A stretch of DNA of 64,000 nucleotides from assembly GCA_001800975.1 (NCBI GenBank), contig MGWK01000035.1, positions 1 to 64,000 of the forward strand. The letters run 5' to 3'. The first letter of the stretch is position 1, and every line of letters begins with the position of its first letter. The position numbers and the translations under genes are program-made. This document shows, piece by piece, positions 8,542-18,333 of the stretch. The notes under the pieces were generated by a model that was given only the letters and a program-made list of their open reading frames with translations, made no database searches and had not been told where the DNA came from. Origin of the DNA: Flavobacteria bacterium RIFCSPLOWO2_12_FULL_35_11 (GTDB taxonomy: Bacteria; Bacteroidota; Bacteroidia; Flavobacteriales; Flavobacteriaceae).

Positions 8542-9057
8542 ATGAACTTATCCCTATTAAACGAAAACGAATACAACCCGCATTACAAAAGCTATATTTC
8601 AGCATTGGGAAATGTAGATTTATTTGAAATTTTAAATATTTCTTCTGAAAAATTATTGGAATTAATTAAAGATTTATCCGAAGAAAAATTGGTATTTCGC
8701 TATGAGGAAGGAAAATGGTCAATAAAAGAACTTTTACAGCATTTAATTGATACAGAACGTATTATGAGTTACAGAGCCTTGCGTTTTTCAAGAAACGACG
8801 CCACGGAATTGCAAGGATTTGACGAAAATTGGTATGTTGAAAATTCAAACGGCAACGACAGAAATGCTAATGATTTGGTGGAAGAATTTACGTGCACACG
8901 CCGCGCAAGCATCTCCTTATTTAAAAGTTTTACTGATGAAATGATGTTATTGTCGGGCACAGCAAATGGAAGTGATATGACCGTAAGAGCATTGGGATTT
9001 ATCATTGCCGGCCATCAAATGCATCATTTAAAAATCATTAAAGAGCGGTATCTTTAA
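8542..9057 (+). CDS. DinB-family / YfiT-like putative metal-dependent protein
   Basis: A 171-residue protein of the DinB_2 four-helix-bundle superfamily. The motifs GKWSIKELLQHLIDTERI and AGHQMHHLKIIKERYL supply the three spaced histidines that bind a metal ion in this fold. Family members include damage-inducible proteins and thiol-dependent transferases; none of these specific roles can be assigned here. It starts 2 bp after the ppc stop, so it shares that transcript, an arrangement with no obvious functional logic. Confidence 0.85.
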   Translation: MNLSLLNENEYNPHYKSYISALGNVDLFEILNISSEKLLELIKDLSEEKLVFRYEEGKWSIKELLQHLIDTERIMSYRALRFSRNDATELQGFDENWYVENSNGNDRNANDLVEEFTCTRRASISLFKSFTDEMMLLSGTANGSDMTVRALGFIIAGHQMHHLKIIKERYL

Positions 9058-9181
9058 TCGTTTTTATCCAAAAAGAAGATTTCGTTAACGGGTTTTTGAA
9101 AACCATAGTGTAAACCTTTTGACAACTCAACTTCAAATTAATTGAAAATAGCGGATTCAAATTTTATACGATATAAAATAT

Positions 9182-9189
9182 TATATTTG
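9182..9189 (+). promoter_or_regulatory. Putative -7 box for the acylase-lacI pair
   Basis: TATATTTG matches TAnnTTTG and lies 25 bp before the acylase ATG at 9215. No -33 TTG at the expected distance. Confidence 0.4.
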
Positions 9190-9214
9190 AAAAATCCTAA
9201 ACTATTTTTCGATA

Positions 9215-11602
9215 ATGCGCATTTTAAAAAAAATCTTACTCATTATTGGCGTTCTAATCGCCCTAATTTTGATTGGCGGCTGGATGTATTTCAACAGCCT
9301 AAAACCCGATTATTCAGGTGAAATCTCTTTGTCAAGCATAGAAAATGAAACTTCTGTCTATTTTGATGATTATGGGATTCCGCATATTTACGCCCAAAAC
9401 CAATATGACGCCACAACTGCTTTAGGCTACGTTCATGCCCAGGACCGACTTTGGCAAATGGAATTAATGCGAAGGATAGCTCCGGGAAGATTGTCGGAAA
9501 TTTTCGGAAAAGACATGCTCAAAAACGACCAATTTTTTGTGAGTTTGGGTATTGAAGAAGCTTCCAGAAAATCCATGGAAAAATTGGACAAAAATGGGGA
9601 AGTCTATAAATTGGCCATTGCCTATTTAAACGGTGTAAATCAATTTATTGAAAATGGCCCAACACCCATTGAATTCACTTTAATAGGAATCGAAAAAGAA
9701 CCTTACCAACTTAACGACATCTACAATATTTTGGGCTATATGTCTTTCAGTTTTGCGATGGCCCAAAAAACTGATCCGTTGTTAAGTATCCTCAAAGAAA
9801 AATTGGGTGATGATTATTTGAAGGAACTGAATATAGAAATCGGCCCAAATACCACGTTTATAAAAAATTCAAAGGAAAATCTTGAAAGTTACTCTGCGAT
9901 GGTTGCAAGCGTAAATGAGGTAATGGAAAAGTCGCCAATTTCACCGTTTATAGGCAGCAACAGTTGGGTGGTTTCCCCAAAAAAAACCGCCACAGGAAAA
10001 GTGCTTTTTGCAAACGATCCACATATTGGCTATTCGCAGCCCGCAGTTTGGTATGAAGCCCATATTGTGACGCCAGATTACGAAATGTACGGTTACCATT
10101 TGGCCGGTGTTCCTTTTCCTTTATTGGGACATAACAGAAATTATGCTTACGGATTGACTATGTTTGAAAATGACGATGTCGATTTTTATAAAGAAGAAAA
10201 TGATATAGCAGACAGCACCAAATACAAAACACCTACCGGATTTGAAACTTACAAAACGGTATCCAAAACCATAAAAGTTAAGGATGCTGATGATGTAACC
10301 ATTACGGTAAGAAGTTCGCGTCACGGAACAATTATGAACGATGTTCTTGATGCAATTATACAAACCGAGCCGGTTGCAATGTCTTGGATTTACACCAAAT
10401 TTGACGTAGAAATTTTAGAAGCGCTTTATACCATTTCAAGAGCAACCGACATAAAAGACGTTAAAAAAGGAGCTTCCATGATTCATGCGCCCGGATTGAA
10501 TATCATGTATGGCGACGCAAAAGGAAATGTAGCCTGGTGGGCCGCCGGTCAATTATACAAATTGAAGCCTGGTGTAAACAGAAATTTTATTTTGAACGGT
10601 TCTTCAGGCGAAGATGACCCGATTGAATATTTGGATTTCAGCAACAATCCGATGGCCGAAAATCCATCTTGGAATTATGTGTATTCCGCCAACAATCAAC
10701 CAGACACAATTGCAAACATATTGTATCCAGGATATTATGTTCCTGAAGACAGGGCCAAGCGCATTGTACAATTGTTAGAACCAAAAAATAATTGGAACAA
10801 ACAATCTATGTCCGCTATGATTAATGATGTAACCTCATCTGTGGCAACAGGCATTGTCAAAGAATTTGCTGAAAATATGGATTACAATTCCTTCACCAAA
10901 AGCGAACAAAAAGCCATTGATGTGCTTCAACTTTGGGACGGCTCAAATACAACAGACCAAGTGGCGCCAACCATTTACAATAAATGGATTTACCTATATT
11001 TAAAAAATACTTTTGAAGATGAAATGGGAACGAAATTGTTTACCCAGTTCTTGGCTACACATTTGTCAAAAAGAGTGATTGCCGAGCAAATTGAAAAGGA
11101 AAGTTCCATTTGGTGGGACAATATAACCACCAAAAATAAAACAGAGACAAAAAAAGAAATATTGTCAAAATCTTTGGCTGAAGCCGTCGCCTCTTTAGAA
11201 AAACAACTTGGAAGCGACATAAAAGCTTGGAATTGGGGAAAAGTTCATACCTTAGAGCACCCGCATCCGCTTGGTAAAGTAGCTGCATTAAAAAACTATT
11301 TTAATGTTGGTCCGTTTCCCATAAAAGGTGCAAGAGAAGTTATTGACAATAGAGGTTACGACTATACCGATTCGGGATTATACAACGTAAACGCAGGGCC
11401 TTCTACCAGAAGAATCATTGATTTTTCTGATATTGAAAACAGCATCAGCATTTTACCGACAGGGCAATCGGGCAACCCTTTCAGCAAATATTATAAAGAT
11501 CAAGCTGAAATGTACAACAAAGGCGAATTCAGAAAAATGAAATTGAATGAAGAAGAAATTAAAAAAGTTTCAACAAAATTAACTATTTCACCAAAAAAAT
11601 GA
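9215..11602 (+). CDS. Penicillin acylase-family (Ntn-hydrolase) amidase
   Basis: N-terminal nucleophile hydrolase of the penicillin / acyl-homoserine-lactone acylase family. It cleaves amide-linked acyl groups after autoproteolysis into two chains. One N-terminal hydrophobic segment (about residues 5-25) acts as a signal or membrane anchor, placing the enzyme in the periplasm. The cleavage site lies in IGSNSWVVSPKK, with Ser248 as the new N-terminal nucleophile; further acylase features are ANDPHIGYSQPAVWYE, the FPLLGHNRNYAYGLT segment and a C-terminal ERVIDxRG-like GAREVIDNRGYDYTDSG. The 795 residues are full length. The substrate cannot be told from sequence. It overlaps the following LacI gene by 4 bp (ATGA). 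Confidence 0.9.
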   Translation: MRILKKILLIIGVLIALILIGGWMYFNSLKPDYSGEISLSSIENETSVYFDDYGIPHIYAQNQYDATTALGYVHAQDRLWQMELMRRIAPGRLSEIFGKDMLKNDQFFVSLGIEEASRKSMEKLDKNGEVYKLAIAYLNGVNQFIENGPTPIEFTLIGIEKEPYQLNDIYNILGYMSFSFAMAQKTDPLLSILKEKLGDDYLKELNIEIGPNTTFIKNSKENLESYSAMVASVNEVMEKSPISPFIGSNSWVVSPKKTATGKVLFANDPHIGYSQPAVWYEAHIVTPDYEMYGYHLAGVPFPLLGHNRNYAYGLTMFENDDVDFYKEENDIADSTKYKTPTGFETYKTVSKTIKVKDADDVTITVRSSRHGTIMNDVLDAIIQTEPVAMSWIYTKFDVEILEALYTISRATDIKDVKKGASMIHAPGLNIMYGDAKGNVAWWAAGQLYKLKPGVNRNFILNGSSGEDDPIEYLDFSNNPMAENPSWNYVYSANNQPDTIANILYPGYYVPEDRAKRIVQLLEPKNNWNKQSMSAMINDVTSSVATGIVKEFAENMDYNSFTKSEQKAIDVLQLWDGSNTTDQVAPTIYNKWIYLYLKNTFEDEMGTKLFTQFLATHLSKRVIAEQIEKESSIWWDNITTKNKTETKKEILSKSLAEAVASLEKQLGSDIKAWNWGKVHTLEHPHPLGKVAALKNYFNVGPFPIKGAREVIDNRGYDYTDSGLYNVNAGPSTRRIIDFSDIENSISILPTGQSGNPFSKYYKDQAEMYNKGEFRKMKLNEEEIKKVSTKLTISPKK

Positions 11603-12633
11603 GTAAAAGAATAACCATAAAGCAAATTGCACTGGCATTGCAGGTTTCCATTTCAACGGTTTCAAAAGCGTTAAACGACAGCTATGAAATTAGTGACGAC
11701 ACAAAAAAAAGAATTCAGGAATACGCAAAATTACACAAATACAAGCCCAATACACTGGCATTGAGCCTGCAAAATAAAAAAACGAGAACCATTGGGATCA
11801 TTATCCCAAATATTTTAAATTATTATTTTGCCCGAGTGCTTCGCGGCATAGAAAAAGTTGCTGCGGAAAAAGGATACAATATCATCACCTGCATCACCAA
11901 TGAATCCTACAAAAAAGAAGTGGATACCATGGAAATGCTTTCAAATGGAACCATCGACGGATTTATTGCCTGTATTTCAGAAGAAACTTTAAAAATTGGT
12001 GATTTTGAACACTTTAACCGCATTTTGGAAGAAGGAACGCCAATTGTGTTGTATGACCGCGTGCATATTGATATTCACTGCGACAAAGTGGTGACCGACA
12101 ATGTTAAAAGCGGCTACAAAGCCACTCGTTTTTTGATGAAATCAGGCTGCGAAAATATTGCGCTTATTTCAACTGCTGAAGAAATAAATATTGGTCAGTT
12201 CAGCGTTAACGGCTATTTAAAAGCGCTTACTAAATATGATATTGCGCCAAATGAAAATCTTATTATAAGACTTGAAGATGAGACACATTTAAAAGAGCGT
12301 ATCAATCATATGTTAGACAATAACAAAGTGGACGGCATGTTTATTATTGATGAAGTTTCGGGCGCTGTTGCCACACAAGTACTGAATGCCAGAGGCATAA
12401 AAGTTCCTGATGACATTTCCATAGTAAGTTTTACCAACGGAATTTTATCACGATATACCATTCCGCCTTTAACCGCCGTAAATCGTTTTGCCCACACAAC
12501 CGGTGAAATTGCGGCAACACGATTAATCGATAAAATTGAAGAAAAAATTGAATTTGATGACATTAAAACTGAAATAGTTAAAACCAAACTGGTTGAACGT
12601 GAGTCTACAAAAAAACTTTTTATAAAGTTTTAA
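11599..12633 (+). CDS. LacI-family transcriptional regulator
   Basis: DNA-binding regulator with an N-terminal LacI helix-turn-helix (ITIKQIALALQVSISTVSKA, residues 5-24) and hinge (KYKPNTLALSLQNKKTRTIG), followed by a periplasmic-binding-protein-like sensor domain (residues about 60-344: IGIIIPNILNYYFARVLRG, DGFIACIS, ERGIKVPDD-like ARGIKVPDDISIVSFTNG). Family members normally sense a sugar or sugar derivative. Here the gene is translationally coupled to the acylase (stop and start overlap), so it may control that operon. Ligand unknown; no carbohydrate gene is adjacent. Confidence 0.93.
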   Translation: MSKRITIKQIALALQVSISTVSKALNDSYEISDDTKKRIQEYAKLHKYKPNTLALSLQNKKTRTIGIIIPNILNYYFARVLRGIEKVAAEKGYNIITCITNESYKKEVDTMEMLSNGTIDGFIACISEETLKIGDFEHFNRILEEGTPIVLYDRVHIDIHCDKVVTDNVKSGYKATRFLMKSGCENIALISTAEEINIGQFSVNGYLKALTKYDIAPNENLIIRLEDETHLKERINHMLDNNKVDGMFIIDEVSGAVATQVLNARGIKVPDDISIVSFTNGILSRYTIPPLTAVNRFAHTTGEIAATRLIDKIEEKIEFDDIKTEIVKTKLVERESTKKLFIKF

Positions 12634-12680
12634 ATTAACTCATTGCGCCACGTTTTCAATGTATAACAATTCATAAAATT

Positions 12681-12905
12681 TCAAAAAGCAGCCTGTTCAT
12701 TTACCAATCCGAAAAAATTGGCCACCCAATAAGTAGTGTGAAAGTTTTTATCAACAGCAAATTTAGCAACATTTCCTCCTTGCTGTTTTTCCAGGCCTGG
12801 ATTAGCCGCCATAGCGTGACCTAGGTTGTTTATTTCATATTTTACAATATTTTTTGAATTATTCACTTATTTTCTTCAAGATATTTTCAGAATGGATAAA
12901 AAAAC
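12681..12905 (-). pseudogene. Decayed C-terminus of a PHB-depolymerase-family esterase
   Basis: A 61-codon minus-strand frame (12681-12866) reads like the end of an alpha/beta-hydrolase PHB depolymerase: KYEINNLGHAMAANPG (with the catalytic-His GHA), QGGNVAKFAVDKNFH and TTYWVANFFGL. The frame is closed by a stop just upstream and would need a GTG start with no N-terminal enzyme. In another frame the preceding bases read SENILKKISE, as if a frameshift separated the two parts. The nucleophile and oxyanion regions are absent. I read it as a gene remnant in the 339-bp gap between lacI and comM. The family match is by motif memory. Confidence 0.6.
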
Positions 12906-12972
12906 GTAACAAACATTGCTTCATTAATTTATTGCATTAAATTTTTAGCTATTTTTATGAAAATTAAAAAAT

Positions 12973-14508
12973 ATGCTAGAAAAAGTTTATGGCAGCGCCG
13001 TGTTTGGCGTTGAAGCCACCAATATTACCGTTGAGGTAAATATTGACAAAGGAATTGGCTATCATTTGGTTGGCTTACCCGACAATGCCATTAAAGAAAG
13101 CAGTTTCAGGATTTCTGCTGCCTTAAAAAACAACAAATATCATTTTCCCGGCAAAAAAATCACTATCAATATGGCGCCGGCCGATATGCGCAAAGAAGGC
13201 TCGGCCTACGACCTTACGTTGGCCATTGGCATACTCGCAGCTTCAAACCAAATTAATACCGATAAAATTGGGGATTACATTATTATGGGTGAACTTTCAT
13301 TAGACGGAAGCCTGCAACCGATTAAAGGCGCTTTGCCCATTGCCATTAAAGCGCTTGAAGAAAATTTTAAAGGATTTATTTTACCGAAACAAAATGCTAA
13401 AGAAGCAGCGATAGTCAGCGATTTAAAAGTTTATGGCGTTGAAAATATTACAGAAGTCATTGATTTTTTTGATGGAAAAACTGAACTGGAACAAACCATT
13501 ATTGATGTCGAATTTGAATTCAACAAAAATTTGGACCACCCCGAGTTTGATTTTGCCGATGTAAAAGGCCAGGAATCCGTAAAACGTTCTATGGAAATTG
13601 CAGCGGCAGGCGGACATAATATTATCCTTATCGGGCCTCCGGGAAGCGGAAAAACCATGCTGAGCAAAAGACTGGCTTCCATTTTACCGCCTATGACCAT
13701 GCAAGAAGCGCTGGAAACCACAAAAATACATTCCGTTGTTGGGAAAATAAAAGAAAGTGGCTTGATGTGCCAGCGACCGTTTCGCTCGCCGCACCATACC
13801 ATTTCAGATATCGCTTTGGTTGGCGGCGGACAATATCCGCAACCGGGAGAAATCTCGATGGCGCACAATGGCGTCTTGTTTTTAGATGAATTGCCCGAGT
13901 TTAAACGGACAGTTTTAGAAGTGATGCGCCAACCTTTGGAAGACAGGGAAATAACCATTTCAAGGGCGAAATTTTCAGTAACTTATCCGAGCAGTTTTAT
14001 GTTGGTGGCAAGTATGAATCCGTCTCCGAGCGGCTATTTTAACGATCCCGACTCACCTAAAACCTCCTCTCCTTTTGAAATGCAACGTTATCTCAGCAAA
14101 ATTTCTGGCCCTTTATTGGATAGAATTGATATTCATATTGAAGTGAATCCCGTTCCATTTGAAAAACTTTCCGAAGAGCAATTGAGTGAACCAAGCACTG
14201 AAATCAGAAAACGCGTCACCAAAGCAAGGGAAATTCAAACCCAGCGTTTTACGGAATATGTGAATGTGCATCACAACGCACAAATGAATGTAAAGCAAAT
14301 CAGAAAATATTGCAAGTTATTGCCTGAATGCAGCATATTGTTAAAAAACGCAATGGAACGCTTAAGTTTATCGGCCAGAGCTTACGACCGGATTTTAAAA
14401 GTTGCCAGAACCATTGCCGATTTAGAAGGTGTTCCGGAGATTTCCACAGCGCACATTTCTGAAGCCATACAATATCGAAGTTTAGACCGGGAAGGTTGGT
14501 TGGGGTAA
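12973..14508 (+). CDS. comM: ComM/YifB-family Mg-chelatase-like AAA+ ATPase
   Basis: The 511-residue protein has an N-terminal Lon-protease-like ChlI domain (about 20-140, GYHLVGLPDNAIKESSFRI), a AAA+ module with Walker A GPPGSGKTML, Walker B GVLFLDELPEF and sensor motifs, and a C-terminal Mg_chelatase helical domain (LSARAYDRILKVARTIADLE). The central RPFRSPHHTISDIALVGGG is diagnostic. In Vibrio, ComM is a hexameric helicase that promotes branch migration during natural transformation; the role in flavobacteria is not established. Single gene; a TATTTTTA hexamer-like sequence about 20 bp upstream is a weak -7 candidate. Confidence 0.93.
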   Translation: MLEKVYGSAVFGVEATNITVEVNIDKGIGYHLVGLPDNAIKESSFRISAALKNNKYHFPGKKITINMAPADMRKEGSAYDLTLAIGILAASNQINTDKIGDYIIMGELSLDGSLQPIKGALPIAIKALEENFKGFILPKQNAKEAAIVSDLKVYGVENITEVIDFFDGKTELEQTIIDVEFEFNKNLDHPEFDFADVKGQESVKRSMEIAAAGGHNIILIGPPGSGKTMLSKRLASILPPMTMQEALETTKIHSVVGKIKESGLMCQRPFRSPHHTISDIALVGGGQYPQPGEISMAHNGVLFLDELPEFKRTVLEVMRQPLEDREITISRAKFSVTYPSSFMLVASMNPSPSGYFNDPDSPKTSSPFEMQRYLSKISGPLLDRIDIHIEVNPVPFEKLSEEQLSEPSTEIRKRVTKAREIQTQRFTEYVNVHHNAQMNVKQIRKYCKLLPECSILLKNAMERLSLSARAYDRILKVARTIADLEGVPEISTAHISEAIQYRSLDREGWLG

Positions 14509-14741
14509 TAAAACAACTTATAAATTAAATAATTATCGTTTTACCTTCAATCGCGAATCCAATCTATTCTAAAAATGGAATCATTCCATCTATTATTGTT
14601 TGCGTATAACTACTTGAAATATTCGAATTTATAATAAATATCAACTATATTTAAAATTTCCTAAAAAATGCATAAGCAAATAACGCCACCAAAAAATATA
14701 TAAAAAAATGGAACAAAATAAACTAATTCATATTTATAAAG

Positions 14742-14749
14742 TATATTTG
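14742..14749 (+). promoter_or_regulatory. Putative -7 box of the 14768-21342 operon
   Basis: TATATTTG matches TAnnTTTG 18 bp before the ATG at 14768. The 259-bp gap upstream is otherwise very AT-rich, with one small GGAAT/ATTCC hairpin near 14576. Confidence 0.45.
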
Positions 14750-14767
14750 AATTAATAAAAGAAATGC

Positions 14768-15544
14768 ATGATTTATTTAAAAAATTCAAATCAGAAGAAA
14801 ATTACAATTAACTTTTTTTTTGCAATCTTCTTCATCATTAATACGGTTTCTATTCATAGTCAAACTAACACAAATAACCAAAATTCTTATAATTGGTTCG
14901 ACAACATAATTGGATATGAAAATACTGGGATTTACAATGGTATTATTTATAAAGAAAAATTTAGGACTATAGATAATAATCATAAATTTTTCTTGACTTC
15001 AGAATTTAGTAAAGGAAATATTATTTACTATGGGCAGCCATACTATAATATTGATATGAAATATGACATTTATGAAGACTTGTTAATAGTTAAACTTCCT
15101 AATAATTCCGAATATTTTATCATTCAATTAATAAACGATAAAATAGATGAATTTTCCATTAACAGTAATAAATTCCTTAAAATTTCAGGAAAATATGAAG
15201 CATTTTTTAATGAAGCCATTTCTGGTTTTTACGAAATCTCTTATCAAAGCAAACATTTAAATCTCCTTAAAAAACATAAAAAAAGCAGAAAAGAGCGAAT
15301 CGTTGGAAATTTTGTATATAGTAAATTTAAAGACGAAAGTGAACATATCATTAGTTTTAATGATAAATATTATAAAATAAATTCTAAAAAATATTTGATA
15401 AAGTTGTTTCCAGAACTGAAAAAAAACATTGACAATTTTTATAATTCTAATAAACAGTTACTTAAAAAGGATAAAGATAGATTCATGATTCAAATAATGG
15501 AACACCTAAGTAGTTTAATAAATAATAAAGCAACTTCGCATTAA
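14768..15544 (+). CDS. Unknown secreted protein, first gene of the TonB/DUF4249 operon
   Basis: I do not recognise this 258-residue family. A hydrophobic N-terminal segment (about 11-31, ending SIHSQ) looks like a Sec signal peptide. The mature part is rich in Asn, Ile, Tyr and Lys, with a predicted beta-rich middle (GIYNGIIYKEKFRT, YYGQPYYNIDMKYDIYEDLL) and a Lys-rich helical end. No Cys lipobox. Its TAA overlaps the ATG of the TonB receptor (TAATG), so the two are translationally coupled and probably act together at the cell surface. Base composition is even lower in GC than the flanking genes, as in the rest of this operon. Confidence 0.75.
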   Translation: MIYLKNSNQKKITINFFFAIFFIINTVSIHSQTNTNNQNSYNWFDNIIGYENTGIYNGIIYKEKFRTIDNNHKFFLTSEFSKGNIIYYGQPYYNIDMKYDIYEDLLIVKLPNNSEYFIIQLINDKIDEFSINSNKFLKISGKYEAFFNEAISGFYEISYQSKHLNLLKKHKKSRKERIVGNFVYSKFKDESEHIISFNDKYYKINSKKYLIKLFPELKKNIDNFYNSNKQLLKKDKDRFMIQIMEHLSSLINNKATSH

Positions 15545-18300
15545 TGAAAAATTCACTACTGATTCTATTGTTTTTTTGTGTTCAATTTATTTATGCCCAA
15601 GATGAAAATAAACAAAATATTTCCATCAATTTTGAAAATTCCAGTACCGTTAATGTTATCAAAAAAGTTGAAGAACTTACCGACTATCGATTTTATTTTG
15701 TCGATGATTGGTTAGGTAATGAACTCATCACAGGCCAATATAAAGATGTTACAATACAAACTTTACTTGATGGTATTTTTAAAAAAACTATTATTAACTA
15801 TTACATTTCTCCTGATAATAAAATCATTTTAACACGCAGTGTATTGATTTACAGCTCACTGCCTGATGGATTTTTTAACGAATCAGAAAAAAAAATTTCT
15901 CAAAATGAAGATGCTGTACCAGAGAAATTTACTGAAGAAACATCATCAGTAAAATTTAATATTGAGACTGTTAGGATTGGCAAAGAAAGCAGCAAATCAA
16001 AGTTAAAAAAATATACACTTACAGGTATTGCTAAAAATAGCAGCAACAATAACCCGATTCCTAATTTAGCAATAATCGTTCAAAATAAAAATATTAATGC
16101 GGTTACGGATAATAATGGATATTATTCTATTGAACTCCCTGTTGGTAATAATATTATTGAAACAAAATCAATAGGAATTCAAGACACAAAGAAAAAAGTA
16201 ATCATTTATGCCAATGGAACTTTAAATTTTTATTTACAAGAAAGTGCAGAACAATTACAAGAAGTAGTTATTGAAGCCAATAAAGATAGAAATGTAAAAG
16301 AAGCAGTAACGGGAATTACACAAATAAAAATTGAAACTATTAAAAACATTCCTCTGGTATTAGGTGAACGAGATATCTTAAAAGTTGCCACTACATTACC
16401 CGGCATAACTACTGCTGGAGAAGGATCCGCAGGCTTTAACGTTAGAGGAGGTAAAGAAGACCAAAACTTGATACTTTTAGACAATGGCGTGCTTTATAAT
16501 CCATCGCATTTTTTCGGCATTTTTTCAGCTTTAAATCCCTTCACCATTAAAGATGTTAATATCTATAAAGGAACTATTCCTGCAGAATACGGTGGCCGAC
16601 TATCTTCTGTTTTTGATATCAACACAAAAAATAGTAACTACGAAAAATTAAGTGGAGAAGCATCATTTGGCCCTGTTACCAGTAACATTGCCTTGGAAAT
16701 TCCAATAATTAAAGATAAATCAGGATTATTAGTTGGTGGTAGAGGAACCTATTCTGATTGGATTTTAAAATCTTTAGATGAAAAATCATTAAAAAATTCT
16801 ACAGCATCATTTTATGATGGTGTTGTCAAATATAGCCATAAAATAAATGACAATAACAACCTAGAGGCCACGGGTTATTATAGCAATGATGCTTTTAGTA
16901 TTAGTTCAGATTCTTTATACATTTATAATAACAGATTAATGTCTTTAAAATGGAATCATAAATTTAACAATAAAAATTATGGAGATTTAATCCTTGTAAA
17001 TAGTAAATATAAATTTAATATTGAATTTGATGGCAATTCTAATAATGATTTCGATTTAGGCTATAATGTTAATGAAACGGAGTTAAAACTAAAAATGAGA
17101 TACCTGCTCAATGAAAATCATAGTTTTAATTATGGTATTTCAAGTAAATCATATGTTGTTTACCCTGGTAATAAAGAACCAAAAGGTTCAGAATCGATTA
17201 TTGAAACCTTAAAAATCCCAAAAGAAAAAGCATTAGAATCTGCAGTTTTCATTTCTGACGACTTTAAAGTAAATAAAAACCTCTTGTTAAATTTAGGTTT
17301 TCGCTATTCGTTTTACGCCTCCCTTGGGGAAGCATCACAAAAAAAATATGCTGACGGATTACCAAGAAATGAGGGAACCGTCACTGATACTTTAAACTTT
17401 GGCAAAAATGAAATAATTAAAACCTATGGCGGCCCCGAAATACGTGCTTCAGCAAGATATTTTTTACTTTCTGATTTTTCGGTAAAGGCAAGTTATAACA
17501 GTACCTATCAATACATTCATACCTTATCAAATAATACAACAGCATCTTCAACCGATACCTGGAAACTTTCAGACTTAAATATTAAACCGCAACAAGCAAA
17601 TCAATATACTTTAGGATTTTATAAAAATATAGACGGCAATACTTATGAGCTAAGTCTTGAGGGCTATTATAAAAAATCAAAAAATATACTTGACTATAAA
17701 GTTGGGGCGGATTTGTTGCTGAACAAATCTATTGAAGCTGAAGTTTTACAGGGAGATGGAAAAGCTTATGGTATTGAGTTTCTGATAAAGAAAACCGTTG
17801 GGAAATTTAACGGTTGGATAGGGTATAGCTATTCACGCTCTTTTATTAAATTCGATAGTGAGTTTAGTGAAGAACGCGTAAATAACGGTGAATTTTTTCC
17901 TTCCAATTTTGACAAGCCACATGATTTTAGTTTAGTTGCAAATTATAAGATAACAAAACGATTCAGTTTTTCGGGAAATTTAGCCTATCAAACTGGCAGG
18001 CCTGTAACCTATCCCGTTGGAAATTACATTTTTAATGGTGCTAGCTATGTGCTTTATAGCGATCGTAATAAGTTTAGGATTCCCGATTATTATCGTCTTG
18101 ATCTTGGTTTTAATATAGAAGGAAATCATAAGATTAAAAAGTTTGTTCATAGTTTTTGGAACATTTCAATTTATAATGCCCTTGGCAGAAACAATCCTTA
18201 TTCTGTATTTTTTGTTACAGAAAATGGCAAGATAAAAGCATATCAAAGTTCCATATTTTCTATTCCAATACCTACAATAACTTATAATTTCAAATTTTAA
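15544..18300 (+). CDS. TonB-dependent outer-membrane receptor with STN and CarboxypepD_reg N-terminus
   Basis: A 918-residue receptor. After a signal peptide (ends IYAQ) comes an STN/secretin-like domain (about 25-100: SINFENSSTVNVIKKVEELT), a spacer, a carboxypeptidase-regulatory beta-sandwich (about 160-230: LTGIAKNSSNNNPIPNLAI), the TonB plug (LGERDILKVATTLPG, FNVRGGKEDQNLILLDNGV, GTIPAEYGGRLSSVFDI) and a beta-barrel ending in aromatic ITYNFKF. STN domains often link receptors to FecR-type anti-sigma factors, but no sigma/anti-sigma pair is in view. With DUF4249 and MG2-like partners downstream this is a recurring Bacteroidota surface module of unknown substrate. It is not SusC-like in length. 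Confidence 0.92.
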   Translation: MKNSLLILLFFCVQFIYAQDENKQNISINFENSSTVNVIKKVEELTDYRFYFVDDWLGNELITGQYKDVTIQTLLDGIFKKTIINYYISPDNKIILTRSVLIYSSLPDGFFNESEKKISQNEDAVPEKFTEETSSVKFNIETVRIGKESSKSKLKKYTLTGIAKNSSNNNPIPNLAIIVQNKNINAVTDNNGYYSIELPVGNNIIETKSIGIQDTKKKVIIYANGTLNFYLQESAEQLQEVVIEANKDRNVKEAVTGITQIKIETIKNIPLVLGERDILKVATTLPGITTAGEGSAGFNVRGGKEDQNLILLDNGVLYNPSHFFGIFSALNPFTIKDVNIYKGTIPAEYGGRLSSVFDINTKNSNYEKLSGEASFGPVTSNIALEIPIIKDKSGLLVGGRGTYSDWILKSLDEKSLKNSTASFYDGVVKYSHKINDNNNLEATGYYSNDAFSISSDSLYIYNNRLMSLKWNHKFNNKNYGDLILVNSKYKFNIEFDGNSNNDFDLGYNVNETELKLKMRYLLNENHSFNYGISSKSYVVYPGNKEPKGSESIIETLKIPKEKALESAVFISDDFKVNKNLLLNLGFRYSFYASLGEASQKKYADGLPRNEGTVTDTLNFGKNEIIKTYGGPEIRASARYFLLSDFSVKASYNSTYQYIHTLSNNTTASSTDTWKLSDLNIKPQQANQYTLGFYKNIDGNTYELSLEGYYKKSKNILDYKVGADLLLNKSIEAEVLQGDGKAYGIEFLIKKTVGKFNGWIGYSYSRSFIKFDSEFSEERVNNGEFFPSNFDKPHDFSLVANYKITKRFSFSGNLAYQTGRPVTYPVGNYIFNGASYVLYSDRNKFRIPDYYRLDLGFNIEGNHKIKKFVHSFWNISIYNALGRNNPYSVFFVTENGKIKAYQSSIFSIPIPTITYNFKF

Positions 18301-18333
18301 TATGATTTGGGATAGAATAAATAAATAAAGTTT

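Noticed and set aside
12973-14508. Magnesium chelatase subunit for chlorophyll synthesis
   Set aside because: The Lon-like N-terminus plus RPFRSPHHTISD motif defines the ComM/YifB family; there are no pigment genes.
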